DNA of 64,000 nucleotides from Pagrus major (lineage: Eukaryota; Chordata; Actinopteri; Spariformes; Sparidae): assembly GCF_040436345.1 (NCBI RefSeq), contig NC_133237.1, positions 20,589,749-20,653,748 of the forward strand, in the 5' to 3' direction. This document shows, piece by piece, positions 1 through 14,000 of this stretch. The stretch's first letter is position 1, and the number at the start of each line of letters is the position of its first letter. The translations under genes were made by a program, and so were the position numbers. The notes beneath the pieces were generated by a model. That model was not told where the DNA came from. It saw only the letters and a list, made by a program, of their open reading frames with translations, and did not search any database.

Positions 1-2275
1 GGACAATAAAAAAGGCAGTATATATTATTCAGTAAGCTTTTATTTATATTGAAGTGGTTAGGCAAAAGAGGCCTTAAACACAACAGAACGGATAAGCTTA
101 TTATTAGCTCATTATTTGTATATGAATCAATAACACCAAGAGCAATTGTGTCACAATTGTGTAACTGATCATTATTTTAACAATAACAACGTCTCAATAT
201 AGGCTGTGCATCACCTACCTCACGCTTATTGCTGGCTTGTTCTGTTTTTTAATAGCCAGTAGCTCAAAACAAGGCAAAATATACATGATTGCAAACAAAC
301 ACTTCTTTTTTTAAAAGGGACCAATATCTTACAAGTGTTTCAGTGTTCAATGTGCTAGACAATGAGGACATGTTTGATAAAAGATCTATAAAAAGGATAC
401 TACTATAATAATCATAAGCCCATGTGATTTCACAAGCCTGTATTTGATTTATTTGCTCTTTTATGAAACATTAACTTGGAGTTACAGCAAAATGTCAGTG
501 TGGATATATGGTATGCACATACTTACTTTTCACAATCACACACAAACATTCACACAAACACACACGATTACACACCATTGTTCTCTGTCCTTCTCACTGT
601 TCTCTACCCTGCTCTGTGCTCGCAGGGAGCACTCTTCTTAATTGCATTCCCCAGCCCATTGATTATTTTAATGGTGTTCCATGCAACGCAGTGGGCCTCT
701 GCGTGCCTGCACCACATCAAGATCACACAGTCTCCAGGGAGGACAATAGGAGCACCTTCTTCCTGTCATGTCTGCAGCCCTGTGTGCTCGTTTTACACAA
801 TTAAAAGTGGCAATGATTGAACATTGCTATTGCAATTTTACATCAGGCTCAGATAACTACAATCCAATTGTCATGAAGTCCTCTAATCCTGCATGATTAT
901 CTCCTCTAATACGCAATGATAACCTCATTTATGAATTATGGTCAGATGGCTTCAGGAAGGATATTCCTTTTATAATACTGAGGAACTACACAAGACTGTA
1001 CTCCACGGTTCTGACATTTGTCAAAGTTCATCGCCATTCCTAAAACTTGGCAGCGTGCCGTCTCACTTAGACTGCATTTAGGATGATATTTGCATCTCCA
1101 TGTGTTACGTATTGAGTCATTAAACTGTCATTTTCTTCTTCAGACCATCATTTTTCTGCCTGCAATTACACTGGGAAAATTTAATAGGGATGTGCAAATG
1201 TACTGTGATGAGCTGTGACCATGGTGACAAAGTAATTTTTCTTCTCCTCTGTGCAAGGTGTGCTAGGTGGAAGTCAGCGAATATACATCATGTCCAGATG
1301 CAATAAATATAGCAGGGTGATTTTATGGTGTTTTCAAGAATGTAAAATTCTAAATTTCATTGCTATCAGCAGGTCTTCATAATCCTTTGCTCACAAACTT
1401 TTTAATCAAAGCAAAAAATGTCTATACAGGATATTGACCTGCTTTGCAACATTAAACATTAGATCTAAAAATGATAGACGTAACTTTCATATAGTGCTAT
1501 CTGTAAGTGTTTAAATACTCTAATAGTTTAATTTATCAGTGTTTTAATGTTTTTGATGTACTTTAGCAGAGATTAAGCTACATTTTTAGTCAATAGCATT
1601 TGTAATAAACATTATATCGTAACTATTTGGCACAATGCCTGAGTGATTGGCAGCATATAAGCTTTATTCACTAATGCTTCTAACATGTGCTTGCATGTTC
1701 TTTAAGTCAATGATTACTTCTCCGCCTGTCTCCTCAGTTCTTTATTCCCTCTGTAGGCCTGAGCCTTGCCTAATCGTTAATTGTTTGTTCAGCACGTGCT
1801 CATAACATCATTGAAACCATCCATTAAAACATAAATCCTGCCAACAACTTCCTGTTACCATACCTCTTAAGGTGCATATCATACATGGCAAATATTATAT
1901 AACACATCTCAATAGCAAAGACTATTTATATCTTTTTTTTCTTATAGCCTTATATATCTATTTATCAAACCAACAACAAACAGTAAATACAACAAACATA
2001 CAGGTCTAAGATAACCAGTCAGCCTGCACCATCTTTCAAAAGCTAGCTTTCTTTTTATTTCATTTTTCTTATTTATATGCTAAAGAGGAGCAAATATGAA
2101 AGTCGTTCCTGTTGGGAACAATAAAAAGAGATCAGAAAACAGATGAGACGTCCTAGATTGTGATCACATCTAGAAAGTCCCTACGACTAATATTGTGTCC
2201 TTGTGATTAGACTCATTCATCAAGACTCGGTTCCCCTCTTTTTCCTTTTATCTCTCTCCGCAGAGCTGGGACGCT
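1..2275. other. cavin1: downstream flank of cavin1, probable 3'UTR plus spacer
   Basis: No convincing open frame or RNA gene was seen. The part nearest the stop is probably cavin1 3'UTR. Minus-strand poly(A) signal candidates (TTTATT on plus) occur near 2054, 1738 and 1663; I cannot choose among them. Short frames around 444-820 are low-complexity CA-rich reading and show no coding character. Confidence 0.4.
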
Positions 2276-3043
2276 CTATTCGCTTTGGGCCTTCTTTAGG
2301 TGGTCTGGCTCCACGCTGACAAGTTGAGAGTCCTCAGTCACCTCCAACAGAGCCTCCATCTCCGGGGTGTCTACATGCACCAGCTCCCCTTCCTCCACCT
2401 CCACGTGCACACCCAACCCGTTCTCCTCTCCCCCTGGCTGGTCCTCGGCCTCGGTCACCTCCACCATCTCTGTGTTCTCCAACACCTCCTCCTCCCCTTC
2501 TCGGATCTTCTTAACATGGAAGGTGAAGGGAGGCACACGGTACACAGTGGTCTTGGACCGGGCGTAGACTGTGTGGTCAGGGGTGAGGGACTTCTTCACC
2601 TTGTCTTTCGAGCTCTTCATCTTTGCCCGACGCTCCATATTGGGGGTCATGCGGGTCCCGAGCTTGCCAATCTTCTTCTCCAGGCTGTGCTTGGTTTTCT
2701 CCAGGTTGTCGCGGGTTCTCTGTCTCGTCTTCTCCAGGTTGTCGCGGGTTCTCTGCTTGGTTTTCTCTAAGTTCTCCTTGGTCTTTAGCTTTGTCTTCTC
2801 CATTTTCTCTTTGGAGAAGGCTTTCTTTATGTTGTCCACTTGCTGCTTGGTGGTGCGTTGAAGACGCTTGGTACGAGACTCCTCGATAATCTCCTCAATC
2901 TCCACCTCTTCGTCTGAGTTGAGATTGTCTGGGACACCCTCTTGACCCTCCTCACGTATCTGCTCCAGTCCCTCCACGGCTTTACCTTCAACGACTGTCT
3001 CTGCTGTCTTGGTTTTGGATGTCTTCGGTGGCTTCACTTGGTC
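2276..3043 (-). CDS. cavin1: cavin1 coding exon 2 (residues 168-422)
   Basis: Terminal coding exon with acidic region DR2, basic HR2 with four 11-residue undecad (UC1-type) repeats starting KTK/KTR, the conserved FTFHVKKIREG block and an acidic C-terminal tail. The acceptor is a pyrimidine-rich TTTTTCTTCCTCAG on the minus strand; the stop is at 2276-2278. The open frame continues ten codons upstream of the acceptor, but those codons are intronic. Confidence 0.95.
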   Translation of the reverse strand, partial: DQVKPPKTSKTKTAETVVEGKAVEGLEQIREEGQEGVPDNLNSDEEVEIEEIIEESRTKRLQRTTKQQVDNIKKAFSKEKMEKTKLKTKENLEKTKQRTRDNLEKTRQRTRDNLEKTKHSLEKKIGKLGTRMTPNMERRAKMKSSKDKVKKSLTPDHTVYARSKTTVYRVPPFTFHVKKIREGEEEVLENTEMVEVTEAEDQPGGEENGLGVHVEVEEGELVHVDTPEMEALLEVTEDSQLVSVEPDHLKKAQSE

Positions 3044-6000
3044 CTGAGGAAGAAAAATAGGAACGATAAGCAAAACACAAGACTATTCAGCCACAGCTGC
3101 ATTATATTAAGGGAACACAATGTGTGAACTGAATAACATTTTCAATTTGACATTTACTGCAAAATTAGCAGACACGCTGCTGCACTGATTGTATGGTGTG
3201 ATTAATGTAAATTATGGAATTTCATTTAATATGTCAGGTGAAAATCATCAGCCTGAGGAAGGGAAGTTAATGGCCTTTGGCTGAGAAATTAAACTGAAAA
3301 GGTGAGAATGATACTACACATGTCATCTACACATTAAGTGCACACAACATTTCACTGCTGGGAGCTAGTGTAGACTGCCATCTAGTGGTGTCAATGGTAT
3401 ACCAACAATGTATACCATTGACCCAGTTATCTTACATTTCCTAAAAAATAAACTTAAAAAAAGGTAAGACCATAAGCTAGTGTAGTCACATATATTGCAC
3501 ATAATATAACTATGGGCCTAAAAGGAAAACATATTATCAGTACAGTCATCTTGAAACTAAAGCCAACAAGCTTAACATCTAACCACAGGTTTGTTTCCTG
3601 CAATTTCTTTTTTCTATAACTCACACACTTTCATTATTGTAACTTAAAGGACTAATTGTTAGTCAAATCCAGTAATTAAAGAGGACTTTAGGGGATTTTA
3701 TAGTTACAAATATTTAGAATTTATAAAAATTTATAGATTACCAAGATCTATAAATTATAGATGTTCTGTATTTTAAATTGTTGCTTTCACTTCAATGGAA
3801 AGACTTGGTGGTTAGTGCGGTTTCACTTCAACTATATAATTTGCAGCACAGCAGTACAGCAATTTCATACCGGGTCAGACAAATAACTTGTGTAAACGCA
3901 CACGTGTAGCCATACTATCAGTACTAAATGGAGCAATGCAGAAAAAAAACCTTAAGTTTTAAAACCAGCATGTTTACAGTGCAGTTGTTGCTAAAGGTTT
4001 TTCCATTAAAAAGGCATATCACCTGTTAAAACAACAAACTGCACTCCTTTAATGCTGAGTGCAAACAATAAATCAGTACTGCAGCAACGATATTTCCATA
4101 TTGTTTGGCAGGACACTGTCATTGTGGTACAAGATATCCACAGAGGGAGAGGCAGCACTATGCCAACAATGTTATCCCGCTAACAGCATGTCTGTGACCC
4201 CTAGAGGGATTAGAGGTCCCACCCTGATGCGCCTCACTGCTTCTCTTCTCTTTAATACTTGCAGCATCATCATCTTCACTGAATTTGTAGAAACATGGGA
4301 TTGAGTCATCATGGCCACTGCCGACACCTGTGCCATCATATTAATAGTTCTTATCAAAACAGCTTTCATGCAATGTTAAGTCTTTGGCTAAACTCTTAAA
4401 GGTTAAGCACATCTTTTATGTAAATAACCTCAAATATGGAAAAACAAAGCAAAATGAAAGCATCCTTTAATTCATTTCCATGTCTTCACCATTTTTTAGC
4501 ATTACTAGGATGACTCACAGGATCATAGTGTGGATAATTTTAATATATTAGCAGGTTTGAATAGAAGGTTCACATTCTGAATTTTATCCTGAAAGTAAAA
4601 GCAATCTTGGTTTGATGTACACATGCTTAATTTGAGACAAAATACAATATGTCCCCTACTCAGTTTTGTCCGATATTGACACATGCAGTGGGGAGATGGG
4701 TTCAAGAAGAGTGTTTTTCAGCCTGTTGCCACATGCAGACTGAATCTCACATGAATAATTGAAACCGATATAAAGCACCGCTGACTGTTAGCAGATGTCT
4801 GTTTGTCTCCACCATAAGGTTTCACACCAACTCATTTGAGAATATTATGAAACAGTTTAATAGGGCAGCAATAACTTGCCAAATTAATCACCATGGTGAC
4901 AGATTAAATGTATGCATCACCTCTGACGTGAGTAAACATATTCATCACCCACTCTCATTTGAAGCTTAATCACGCTTTCTCTCCCACCTGCCTAGCTGTC
5001 AATTTAGATTATAAAATCATTGCTGCTTTTACTCTCGTTCGCTGTATTCATTGCAAAACCTCTTCCCTTATCTCATGTGAAACTAGCAAGTCGGACTAAA
5101 TCCCCTTTAATAGCATTTAAATGAAAACCCCTGCAATGTGGCTATTTACTTCACAAATAAATGTCCTGCAATTCAGCATCTTGACTTGCAGAACATCTGA
5201 GGTGGATAAGATATACACTACTCATACTAGAGTAGGGCACAGGAAACGAAAGCTAACACAATATCAGGTAGCATGACAGTTAACTTTGTCTTCAGTGTGG
5301 CCTCATCTATTATGAGATGTTCAACTGAGACACATCTTGGCTTGTCACTGTCAATATCAAAGTAGAATATGGGTTTGAACACAACAAATACATCGTGAAG
5401 CTGGGTTTTGTAGTGTTATGTCATTAGTAATGTGCAATATTTATAGTAAAATTGGATTTCTCTACTGGATATCAACCTTCTGTAAGAAAAACAAAACACC
5501 TGTTAGGTCATGTGATCGGCAAATCTCCCTGGGCAGTTCAAATATTGCCATATGATCCATCATAAAATGGGCATTGCCTCCTTATCTGGTGCCGTGTATG
5601 GTGTGGGCCTGGCCGACCCGCTCTGTATGGGTTTATTTTGGGCTGGCCTTTCCCTCTCTCTGGATTCCATCTACCGTTCTCTGGCTACTGGCCACCGCAG
5701 CGTTCAGTCCTGCCGAACCCCCCCTCCCTAACCACACAACACCCTCGCCTCCCACACAGCAACAGATAAACACATTGCCTGTCACCATAGAAACCACCTG
5801 CTCATGTTGTCTCTGGGGGTGGTGAAATTTAGCTGGATAAGCAGCTGACATCTCTACAACAATATACAGACATGAGGTTCTCAGTTGTTGTGAGTGCATT
5901 ACAATTAAACTGAAATAAATACTGCAGCTGCTTTTTCGACATGCATGCAGAGCAAAGTGAGTGCACTGATTACTGGGAGATATTTTTGAATGCATTAGCA

Positions 6001-7328
6001 CATAATCCTACCCCCACAGTTTTCCATAGATTCTGTCAGAATGATGTAATATGACGGGGAAACCGAATGGGACAAAATTATGCAAAGTGTTGAATGTGAC
6101 CAGACGTTTGACTAGAACTTCATGAAGCCTTTAAAAATAAACCCACACACAGTAAACATGTGTACTCACAGTGGCATTAAGTACATAAATACACTTTAGA
6201 CTGTGAATAGCTGCTAAGAAGCTGTCCAGGTGACCTCATATGTCCCTGGCAAAACTTGTTTGCTGCTGTAGGGTGAATTCTGCAGGTGGGCTAAATGTTG
6301 ATCTTACATTTACAAAATACGTCTAAGTGTACCTCTTGTGTTCCTGGAAAAAACAGCCCTTAGGAAAGACAACATTTGTGAATAATACACACATACAAGT
6401 AAAACACTATGCATGTGTGTAAATATTCACGCTGAAATGGGTACACACACCCTCAACCACAGAAACGCAGTTATAAACAGTTTTTCCATGAAGCCAAACT
6501 GTAAACACTTTTCATAAGAAGTAGCAGCCTGAACAGGAAGCTTCTGCGGCCAATGGAAAAACAGCAGTGCACGGCATCCTGGGAATAGCTGAGGTCATAC
6601 AAAACACTGATATTACAACATGGTCTAGGACTGTGTCAGCTCCCTACCTCACAAAAGCTATGTGCTGCTTAATTTTAATCATCACTGCACACAGCCAAAC
6701 TCTGACATAAACCTGAACATTTATGGAAAACACAATTCAACACACGGCAAAGGATTTCCATACAGTGTTTACTCTGGGTTTGTTAATGACTGTGAATAGG
6801 CTTTTTGGTTTAACTGGTTACTGATCACATTTTGACATTATGCCCTTCCATTATCCCTCACAAACTTGTCAAGTCGTAAGCTTCTGTCAGTGCATTAATA
6901 TTTCTTGTGATGTGAAATAACGCTGATAGAGCATATGGGCCGATACTGATGCTAATAATTAGGTAATTTAAGAAAAAGCTGCTAACATTACAGATGTTGT
7001 ATAGATTATAAATGTCGATAGTAATGTTTTTAAACATAAATACAAACAAAACAAAAACAATCTTGACAGACATCTCTTTGAATTTGACATTTTTTACCAA
7101 AAACAGACACATTGCATGTTGCAACATTTTGCTGTCTGCATTCTTTAATCTTGACTCAGACATCTGAATCTGTGGAAATTGTGATAATATCAGCAAACCC
7201 TGTTTGGGTTTCTGTGCCTGATTACAAAAGGGAGAGACGGGGAGCTTGAGGAGGAAGATGGTAAGTCCATTAGTGTGCCTGTGTAACCTTCCTCTCTCCT
7301 CCCACTTACCAGCAATGGAAAAGTCGGC

Positions 7329-7376
<48 letters not shown>

Positions 7377-10300
7377 GACAGGTACCAGGGGAGTGGTGAC
7401 TGAGTGCATGTGTGCTCTACTCAGTAAGAAGGTGGTCTGTTGCTAATGTCTCTTTCCTCCAAAAGTGGCATAAATCATACCTCATGGAAAAGATGGCTAG
7501 AGAGTGGGTTCTTGAATGTGTGTGTGAGTGTGTGTGTGTGTTTGAATTGCTCAGACAAGCCAGCAACTGTCTGAGCCATCTCTCAGTGGGAGGAACAACA
7601 CAGGAGGCGCAATTAAAAAAAAACCCAGCACACTGAGGGGAAAGATTTTGCTAAACAGCAACAACCTATTAAAAACCTACTTTCTCAAACGATGGTGAAT
7701 ATTATGTAATCTTCAAAAAAAAAAAAAAAAAAAAAAAAAATGTAAGGCATTCATATAACAACAGCAATGCTTTCTCGTTGTCTAAATATTATCAGAGGCA
7801 AATGGTTCTGTGTCTGACTCATGCGAGGTCTCTGGGATAATTTAATCATTGACTGTTACCATGGACAACAGAGCAAACTATTCTCAATCAGCTCAACAGA
7901 GACCACAGCCTCTCTCCATCCCCTTCTCTGTCTCTCTCTGCTGTTACAAGATCTTCACCCAGTCCAATAGTCTTGCTTAGTTATTTAAATATGTTGTCAC
8001 CCACATCATACCACGTCATGATGTCTCTAAAAAAAGATGTGTGTTTTGATTGCACGGTTTATGCAATCAAAAATGACCCCGTCGTCTGCTATGTGCTATT
8101 GCAAGGTGGCTCGGCAGGGTACGGTTATTATTCTGTGCCATTATTCAAAAAACTTAAAATAATGATCAGTTAACTGTATACAGTTATGATTAAAACACAT
8201 GCTATGGAAAAAAAACTGTATTTCTTTCAGTAATGCACCAATGACATTATGTCAAACATTATCCAAACAAGGAATATATTCTGATTCGATTTAATATATT
8301 TTTTTCGTTCTTCAATACCTGAGTGGTTGGTAAGTGGAGACACTTTTGTTTAGATAACAAATCCATGCACATTAACATTACGAGCCTGATCCACCTACAT
8401 GCATGCAGACATTTAGCAACTCACTGGCTTGTAGATAAACACACACACTGAAAGACACACACGGCATTCCTTTTAAGGCAGTGTGATGAAAGGCCTCTTC
8501 GGTGAATCACAGGGGCAGCTGTCTGATCCTGTCCAGTCCTTGCAGCTGTGCACTCAGCTTTCACAATGAGTGATATCACTGACCCTTCTGCCCCTCCAGA
8601 ATGGGAAAAGGCCAAACGAAAGATTGACATGAAACAGAGGTGCAGGTTTGCATGTTATAGTCTCCGTAGAGGCCTGAATCGCGATGCTTTGATCCCTAAA
8701 GAGTGTTCGGAGGCTAAAATAAGGACGCTAATGTGCTCGGGTCATTAGTATTGATGCCTCCGACACTCTCCTAAATAAGGCTCAAACAATTCACAGATGA
8801 CTGGTCCAGCTGCCTACTATCTCATGCATTTTTGGGTGACTCATGACTGAGGGAACAATGCAAATTCTGTTTCTCGAAACTCTCTTGTTTTTTTTTTTCA
8901 GAACAACCTATTCGTGTGGTGCTGTGTTTAAGATCCCTGCTGGTAATGGAAACATTAACAACCAATCCCACTCTGTCTATAGACAGATTCATCCAAAGAA
9001 AGGGGCTCTGTGTACCATACAGCCAACATGGCGATGTCATGTTACAGTGCACACCACAGGAAGGGAGTTCCTTGGTTTGTCTGTCACAGTGATTTGTGAT
9101 TTTGCACACGGGGACCTGAAGAGGGAAGCCCTTTTCCACAGCTCAGCCTTCCCACATCCATAACTCTGAAACCACTGGAATCCCAGAGTTAGTCCCATGC
9201 AAAGATAGAAAATTTACTTTTCCATTTACGTCTGTGTGTGAACTGGCAGCTACAGTGCTGGAACATATTATATAACTATCCCTTTTTCTGTGACGGTACC
9301 ATTCAGACTTACACTAAAGGGGTACAGTAGGTACAGGTTGGAAGGCACAAGCATGAAATTGCATGTCCTTCAGCAGTGAGCATGAAGAGCTTTTAAAAGT
9401 GAAACAGTGTCCTTATTCTTCTCTGTGCAAAGCACAGGATGTGTTATTAAAAACAGGGCATGAAAAAGGCCAACATAATCATTAATGACCAATGACTCCT
9501 GCCAGATAACACTGGAGCTATGAGAAGGAACAGAGCCATTCACCCACACTGCTGTGGTTTGTTCTGAATTGAGCTATTGTTTCTGTGATACTTAATAATG
9601 TGACTGGGACAATATAGATGGAAAATCTGACAGGCTGTAGAGGTTTTATGCTGTCTTTGTATGTCTTTGTAGCCGTAAGTCCTTGTAAGTACTATTTAAC
9701 TGAAACGCAAACAATATTTTCCCAAACTTTGGATGAATACTTTCTTTTAATGACAAACTGTGTGTTATAAAATTGCTTATCTAAGTGACAAACCAAGAAC
9801 ATATGGATAAAATAAGGGCCAAAATTATAACTTTCCCCTTCAAAGGTTGCATCTCACCGATAACATCATTTAAGTATGATTTATATTATTTATAGATGAA
9901 TCATCTGAAACATCCATGTGCATGCAAAGTCTAATCCCAAGGGTGCAAAAACCCACAGAGCGCCCTGGCAGGCTCTCAATGACAGCCTATAACTCACATG
10001 CCAGTGACAAGAAAAGCGAGCTGCCGCAGCACCACTGGGTAATATACCACCAGAGTAACCTGACTGCTGCACTGCAGACTGAAGGTTTGTGCATACCAGA
10101 CTTTGCTTTCGCACGCTATTTGCAGGTAGTTTAAGTTTTATTTGCAAAAGTTTTGAGATATCCACCCCCAGTATTTATCGTCGGTCCAGGAACAATGTCC
10201 ACGTGAAGAATTTTCATTGGGATATCCTTTCAATTAATGCTAAAAAAAAAATAAATAAATAAAAAAAGGCAATTACCTGTCATTACACCTGTAGATATAA

Positions 10301-10974
10301 TGAGTGTACACCAGTTGCATGAACCCAACAACACATTTATCTGGAAAGAAGCCCACACAAACACGTATCCAACCAATTAATCAATCAATTGGTGCTGCTG
10401 ACTGCTAAATTTAGACCCACTCAATGAAACAGGACACTACACCATATCATTCCATTACTGCTGGTGTATTTATAATCAAAACCAACATAGCGGTTTCCTT
10501 TAATACACTATCTCAGATAATTTGGCTGTGGCCTCATAGACGAAGGGTGTGCCTACAAATCTTGGAATAAACAGCACGGAGGGTATCGTCAGCTTCCACT
10601 GAGCTGTGATGATGTGGTATGTGGACACATTTCTGTTTGCCGGCCAAAACGCTGGATGACAACTACAACGGTTCAAATCGAGGGGCGACCTGATCGGTCT
10701 CCCAGCTGGTAAATCCTGTCTGCGGTTGTGGGATGGGGATGTTCAGTGAGACAAGAAGGCAGCTGGGGGCTGATCAGGCATCAGGACACATAAAATGTAG
10801 TTATTTTAATAGGACTACTAGCTCGGCGTGTCCTCTTGTAGATTCGGAGAAACAACTCACAGACTCCAGACCAACTTTTTTCTCCACCGACACGAAGTGG
10901 CCCTGAAAAACAATTGTAATGGTCCTGAAGTGAATGTTTACCTTCCCCAAATCAAAATGTTGTTTCTTCACTTC

Positions 10975-11020
<46 letters not shown>

Positions 11021-14000
11021 TAGACATGTGCAGAGTTTCTGCATGTCAGAATAGCAGGGATCAACTTTCTGCTGTACAAACTGTATATCCCAATGAGCAG
11101 TACAGGAAAGGCTACAGTAACACTATCAGCAAATCCTCTTCCTGCATGTCAGACACACAGCACACAGTGTTGTAAACTCGATCTGAGAAAGCAGCGCAGA
11201 GAGCAAATGTTCTGAATGGGAGTCTATAAAATTACAGTGAGTCCAATTATGTCAGACCAACCCTTAACCTTTGAGTTTCGAGTGTTCAGAATGGCCGGTC
11301 TTTATATAAACAGAAAAACAAGATGAACAATAGCAGAGGATGCTTTTTGGTACACTCCTGTTTGCAGTACATGATCATTTTCCACAGTGGCTTCAAAGAC
11401 AAAGGGGATTTCAAAGCAAGGACAATGGTTTTTAGATCTATTCAAAATGTAAAACAATTACAAATGAAACAAAAATAATATTGTCATTTGTTCCTTGTGG
11501 TGTACAAAATGTAAGTGTGTCCGTAAGTGTGTCATAGAAAACAGAGAGAGAGAATCAGAGTGTTACAACATCCAGATTTGGCCAAGCATGCCAAGAGAAA
11601 CATAGTTCTGGCTCCACGATGTTGAAAGAAAGATGATGAAAGGAAAAGACAAATGGGGAAGAGGCTTGAGTTTTAAGGACATGTCTGATAATTTGGGAAA
11701 TACACTTATTTTCTTTCTTGCTGAGAGTTGGATGAGAACAATATCTCTCTCACATATATGAAATATGAAGCTACTACTAACTTAGCTTAACAATAAGACC
11801 GAAAAATAGAGGAAACAGCTCGCCTAACTCTATCAAAAGGCAACAAATCCAAGTATATAATCAATTGACAGGCTCTATCTAGGCTGTTACAAAAAAACAA
11901 CAATTTGCGTTAGACCATGACTGTATGCAGTTACTGCCTGGAGTCTCCTCTGGTTTCCTGGCAAACTCACGGTAACAATCTGACTCCAGAGAGTACACTC
12001 CTGGTCACAAAACAGTCCAGTAATGAGTCATTTTAACACTTGGGCCTACATTTTTTGTGTGGATTAAAACAACAGGACATAACATGTTCAATTAGAGGTT
12101 TATTTGGTTTATTCAGGGTCACTGGTAGGCAGACTTTGCCAGGCTAGCTGTGTCCCGCCCTGTTTCCAGTCCCTGTGCTATCAAGCTAACAGGTTGATGG
12201 CAGCAGCCTCATATTTAGTGTAAATACATGAGAATGGTATTGATCATCTTATCTAACTCTTCTCATTTAGGAACTATGTTGAACTATTCCTTGAGCAAAT
12301 TTTTAGGAGATGTATTTAAAATTGAACTGAGGTCACACCTGAGTTGGCAAAGTAATGTTTCATCAATGGTTATCTTTACCTTCAAAAATACTTTTTTATA
12401 ATATCACATACTGTATATCTGATTGTTTTTTTGTCCTGAATGCCCTGGTCTTTCTCGTAAGCGACCCACAAACATGAACAACTGGACTCCTCGAACTCGG
12501 CTCGACATAGAAGCTGACATGCAACAGTGAAATGTGGAGCCTGCCAGATATCTTTCCACTAGTCCGGGAAAGGAGAGCGCTGCAGGAGAAAAGGACAGAG
12601 GAGAGAGTGGAAGGGGACAACTAAGTGTACAAGGGCTGTAGCAAATAGTGAATGAGGAGTGCCCTTGGTTCTGGATTAGATGACTGAGTGGGAGTAGAAC
12701 CGGCTAAGTTGATAGTGGGGAGTGATAGGGGAGAGAAACGGAGAAGAAGGGAGGAGAGCAAGTGGGCATGTTGACAGGAGAGGCAGGGGGATACCAGCGG
12801 GATGAATCACAATGCTAACTTGGTTCTGCTGGTCGAGTGCTTTTTGGTCGAGTTGGTTCCAAACAAACTGCCTGCAAGGGTTTAGCTAAATACCAGAAAG
12901 CTGAAGTGGCCAAAAAAGCCTTGGCTGGATCTCTGTGTCTGGAGTAAGTGAAATGAAGTTGTTACATAGTCTGGTCAGGGTTAAAAGCTATTAAAGAAAA
13001 GTGGGCTGTGGCTCGCTGGCTGCGATCTGAGCTCTGAAAGCTCTGTGAGGTTGGTGTGGAATAAGTAGACTGTAACTGAGAAGACTTACATCTCTCTGAT
13101 AGAGTCGACCACATGGCTATCACTGTCCCTGAACTGCAGCCAAATACACCCTGAATCCAGACTCACAGCAGTACAGTCTCACACTCTGATGGACAAACAC
13201 TATCACATTGCATCAACCGGATTAATCCACCTAATAAAATAGATAATGTGCATTATGAAACAGACATGTGACCCCTAGAAAGAAATTGCAGTGCTTCTTT
13301 AACACACACACACACTAGTGGCAACTTGTCCACGTGAGACATCATTCCCAATGTAAAAACTGGTAAAAGGCTGAACTGCCAAAAAGCAGAACAGTTCTGG
13401 ACTTAAAATGTTTAAAGGAAGGATACAACAATGCCTCACTACAATCTTAGGACAGGAAGCCTCTGCAGCAGGTGATTAAAACCGCCTAGGACCTCATTGG
13501 TACCCATTTACTGAGCATCAGTGATATTGGTGAACTGAGGCGTCTGCACAGAGGCCAAAGGATACTTTTACCTTTGAGGACTTCCTGAAATGAGAGCTAA
13601 AACAAAACAGGCAAAGAAAAAAGTTTGTCACACAGCAGGACACCTTACTCCATACAAGTCTCCTACTGTTGCCTGCCTGGTCTGAGGATGAGCACATACC
13701 TCAGCTATTTGGAAAAGGGCACCAGCCCTACTGTAGCTAACTGACAAGATACCTTTTCTCTTCCTGCCATCAATCATCTCTAAAAATAAAAAAAATATGA
13801 CTATTTCTACAACCCTTTAAAAAACGGATTAATTGTAATTGTTGTCATTTTCCAGCAGAATCACTTTTCAGCTGTTCAAAAAGTCAAACACTTTGTTTGT
13901 TTGAATATGGAGATGCTACAGAAACAGAAAGGCCTCTTGAGAGACATTTACAGCATTTGCAACCACAATATTATTCATAAACCATTTCATCAGTGTATTT

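Noticed and set aside
2300..2861. Plus-strand frames opposite cavin1 exon 2
   Set aside because: They are antisense shadows of a biased, repeat-containing coding exon; the minus strand has the recognised protein and splice sites.
6858..7409. 183-codon minus-strand frame
   Set aside because: It starts in poly-(His-Thr) from the TG microsatellite and continues in AT-rich sequence with no domain or splice support.
10660..10690. GGTTCAAATCG, resembling a tRNA T-arm
   Set aside because: No matching A-box, anticodon arm or acceptor stem upstream, so it is not a tRNA gene.
10801..11175. Poly-Asn and poly-Ile frames
   Set aside because: They are produced by the AAT microsatellite.
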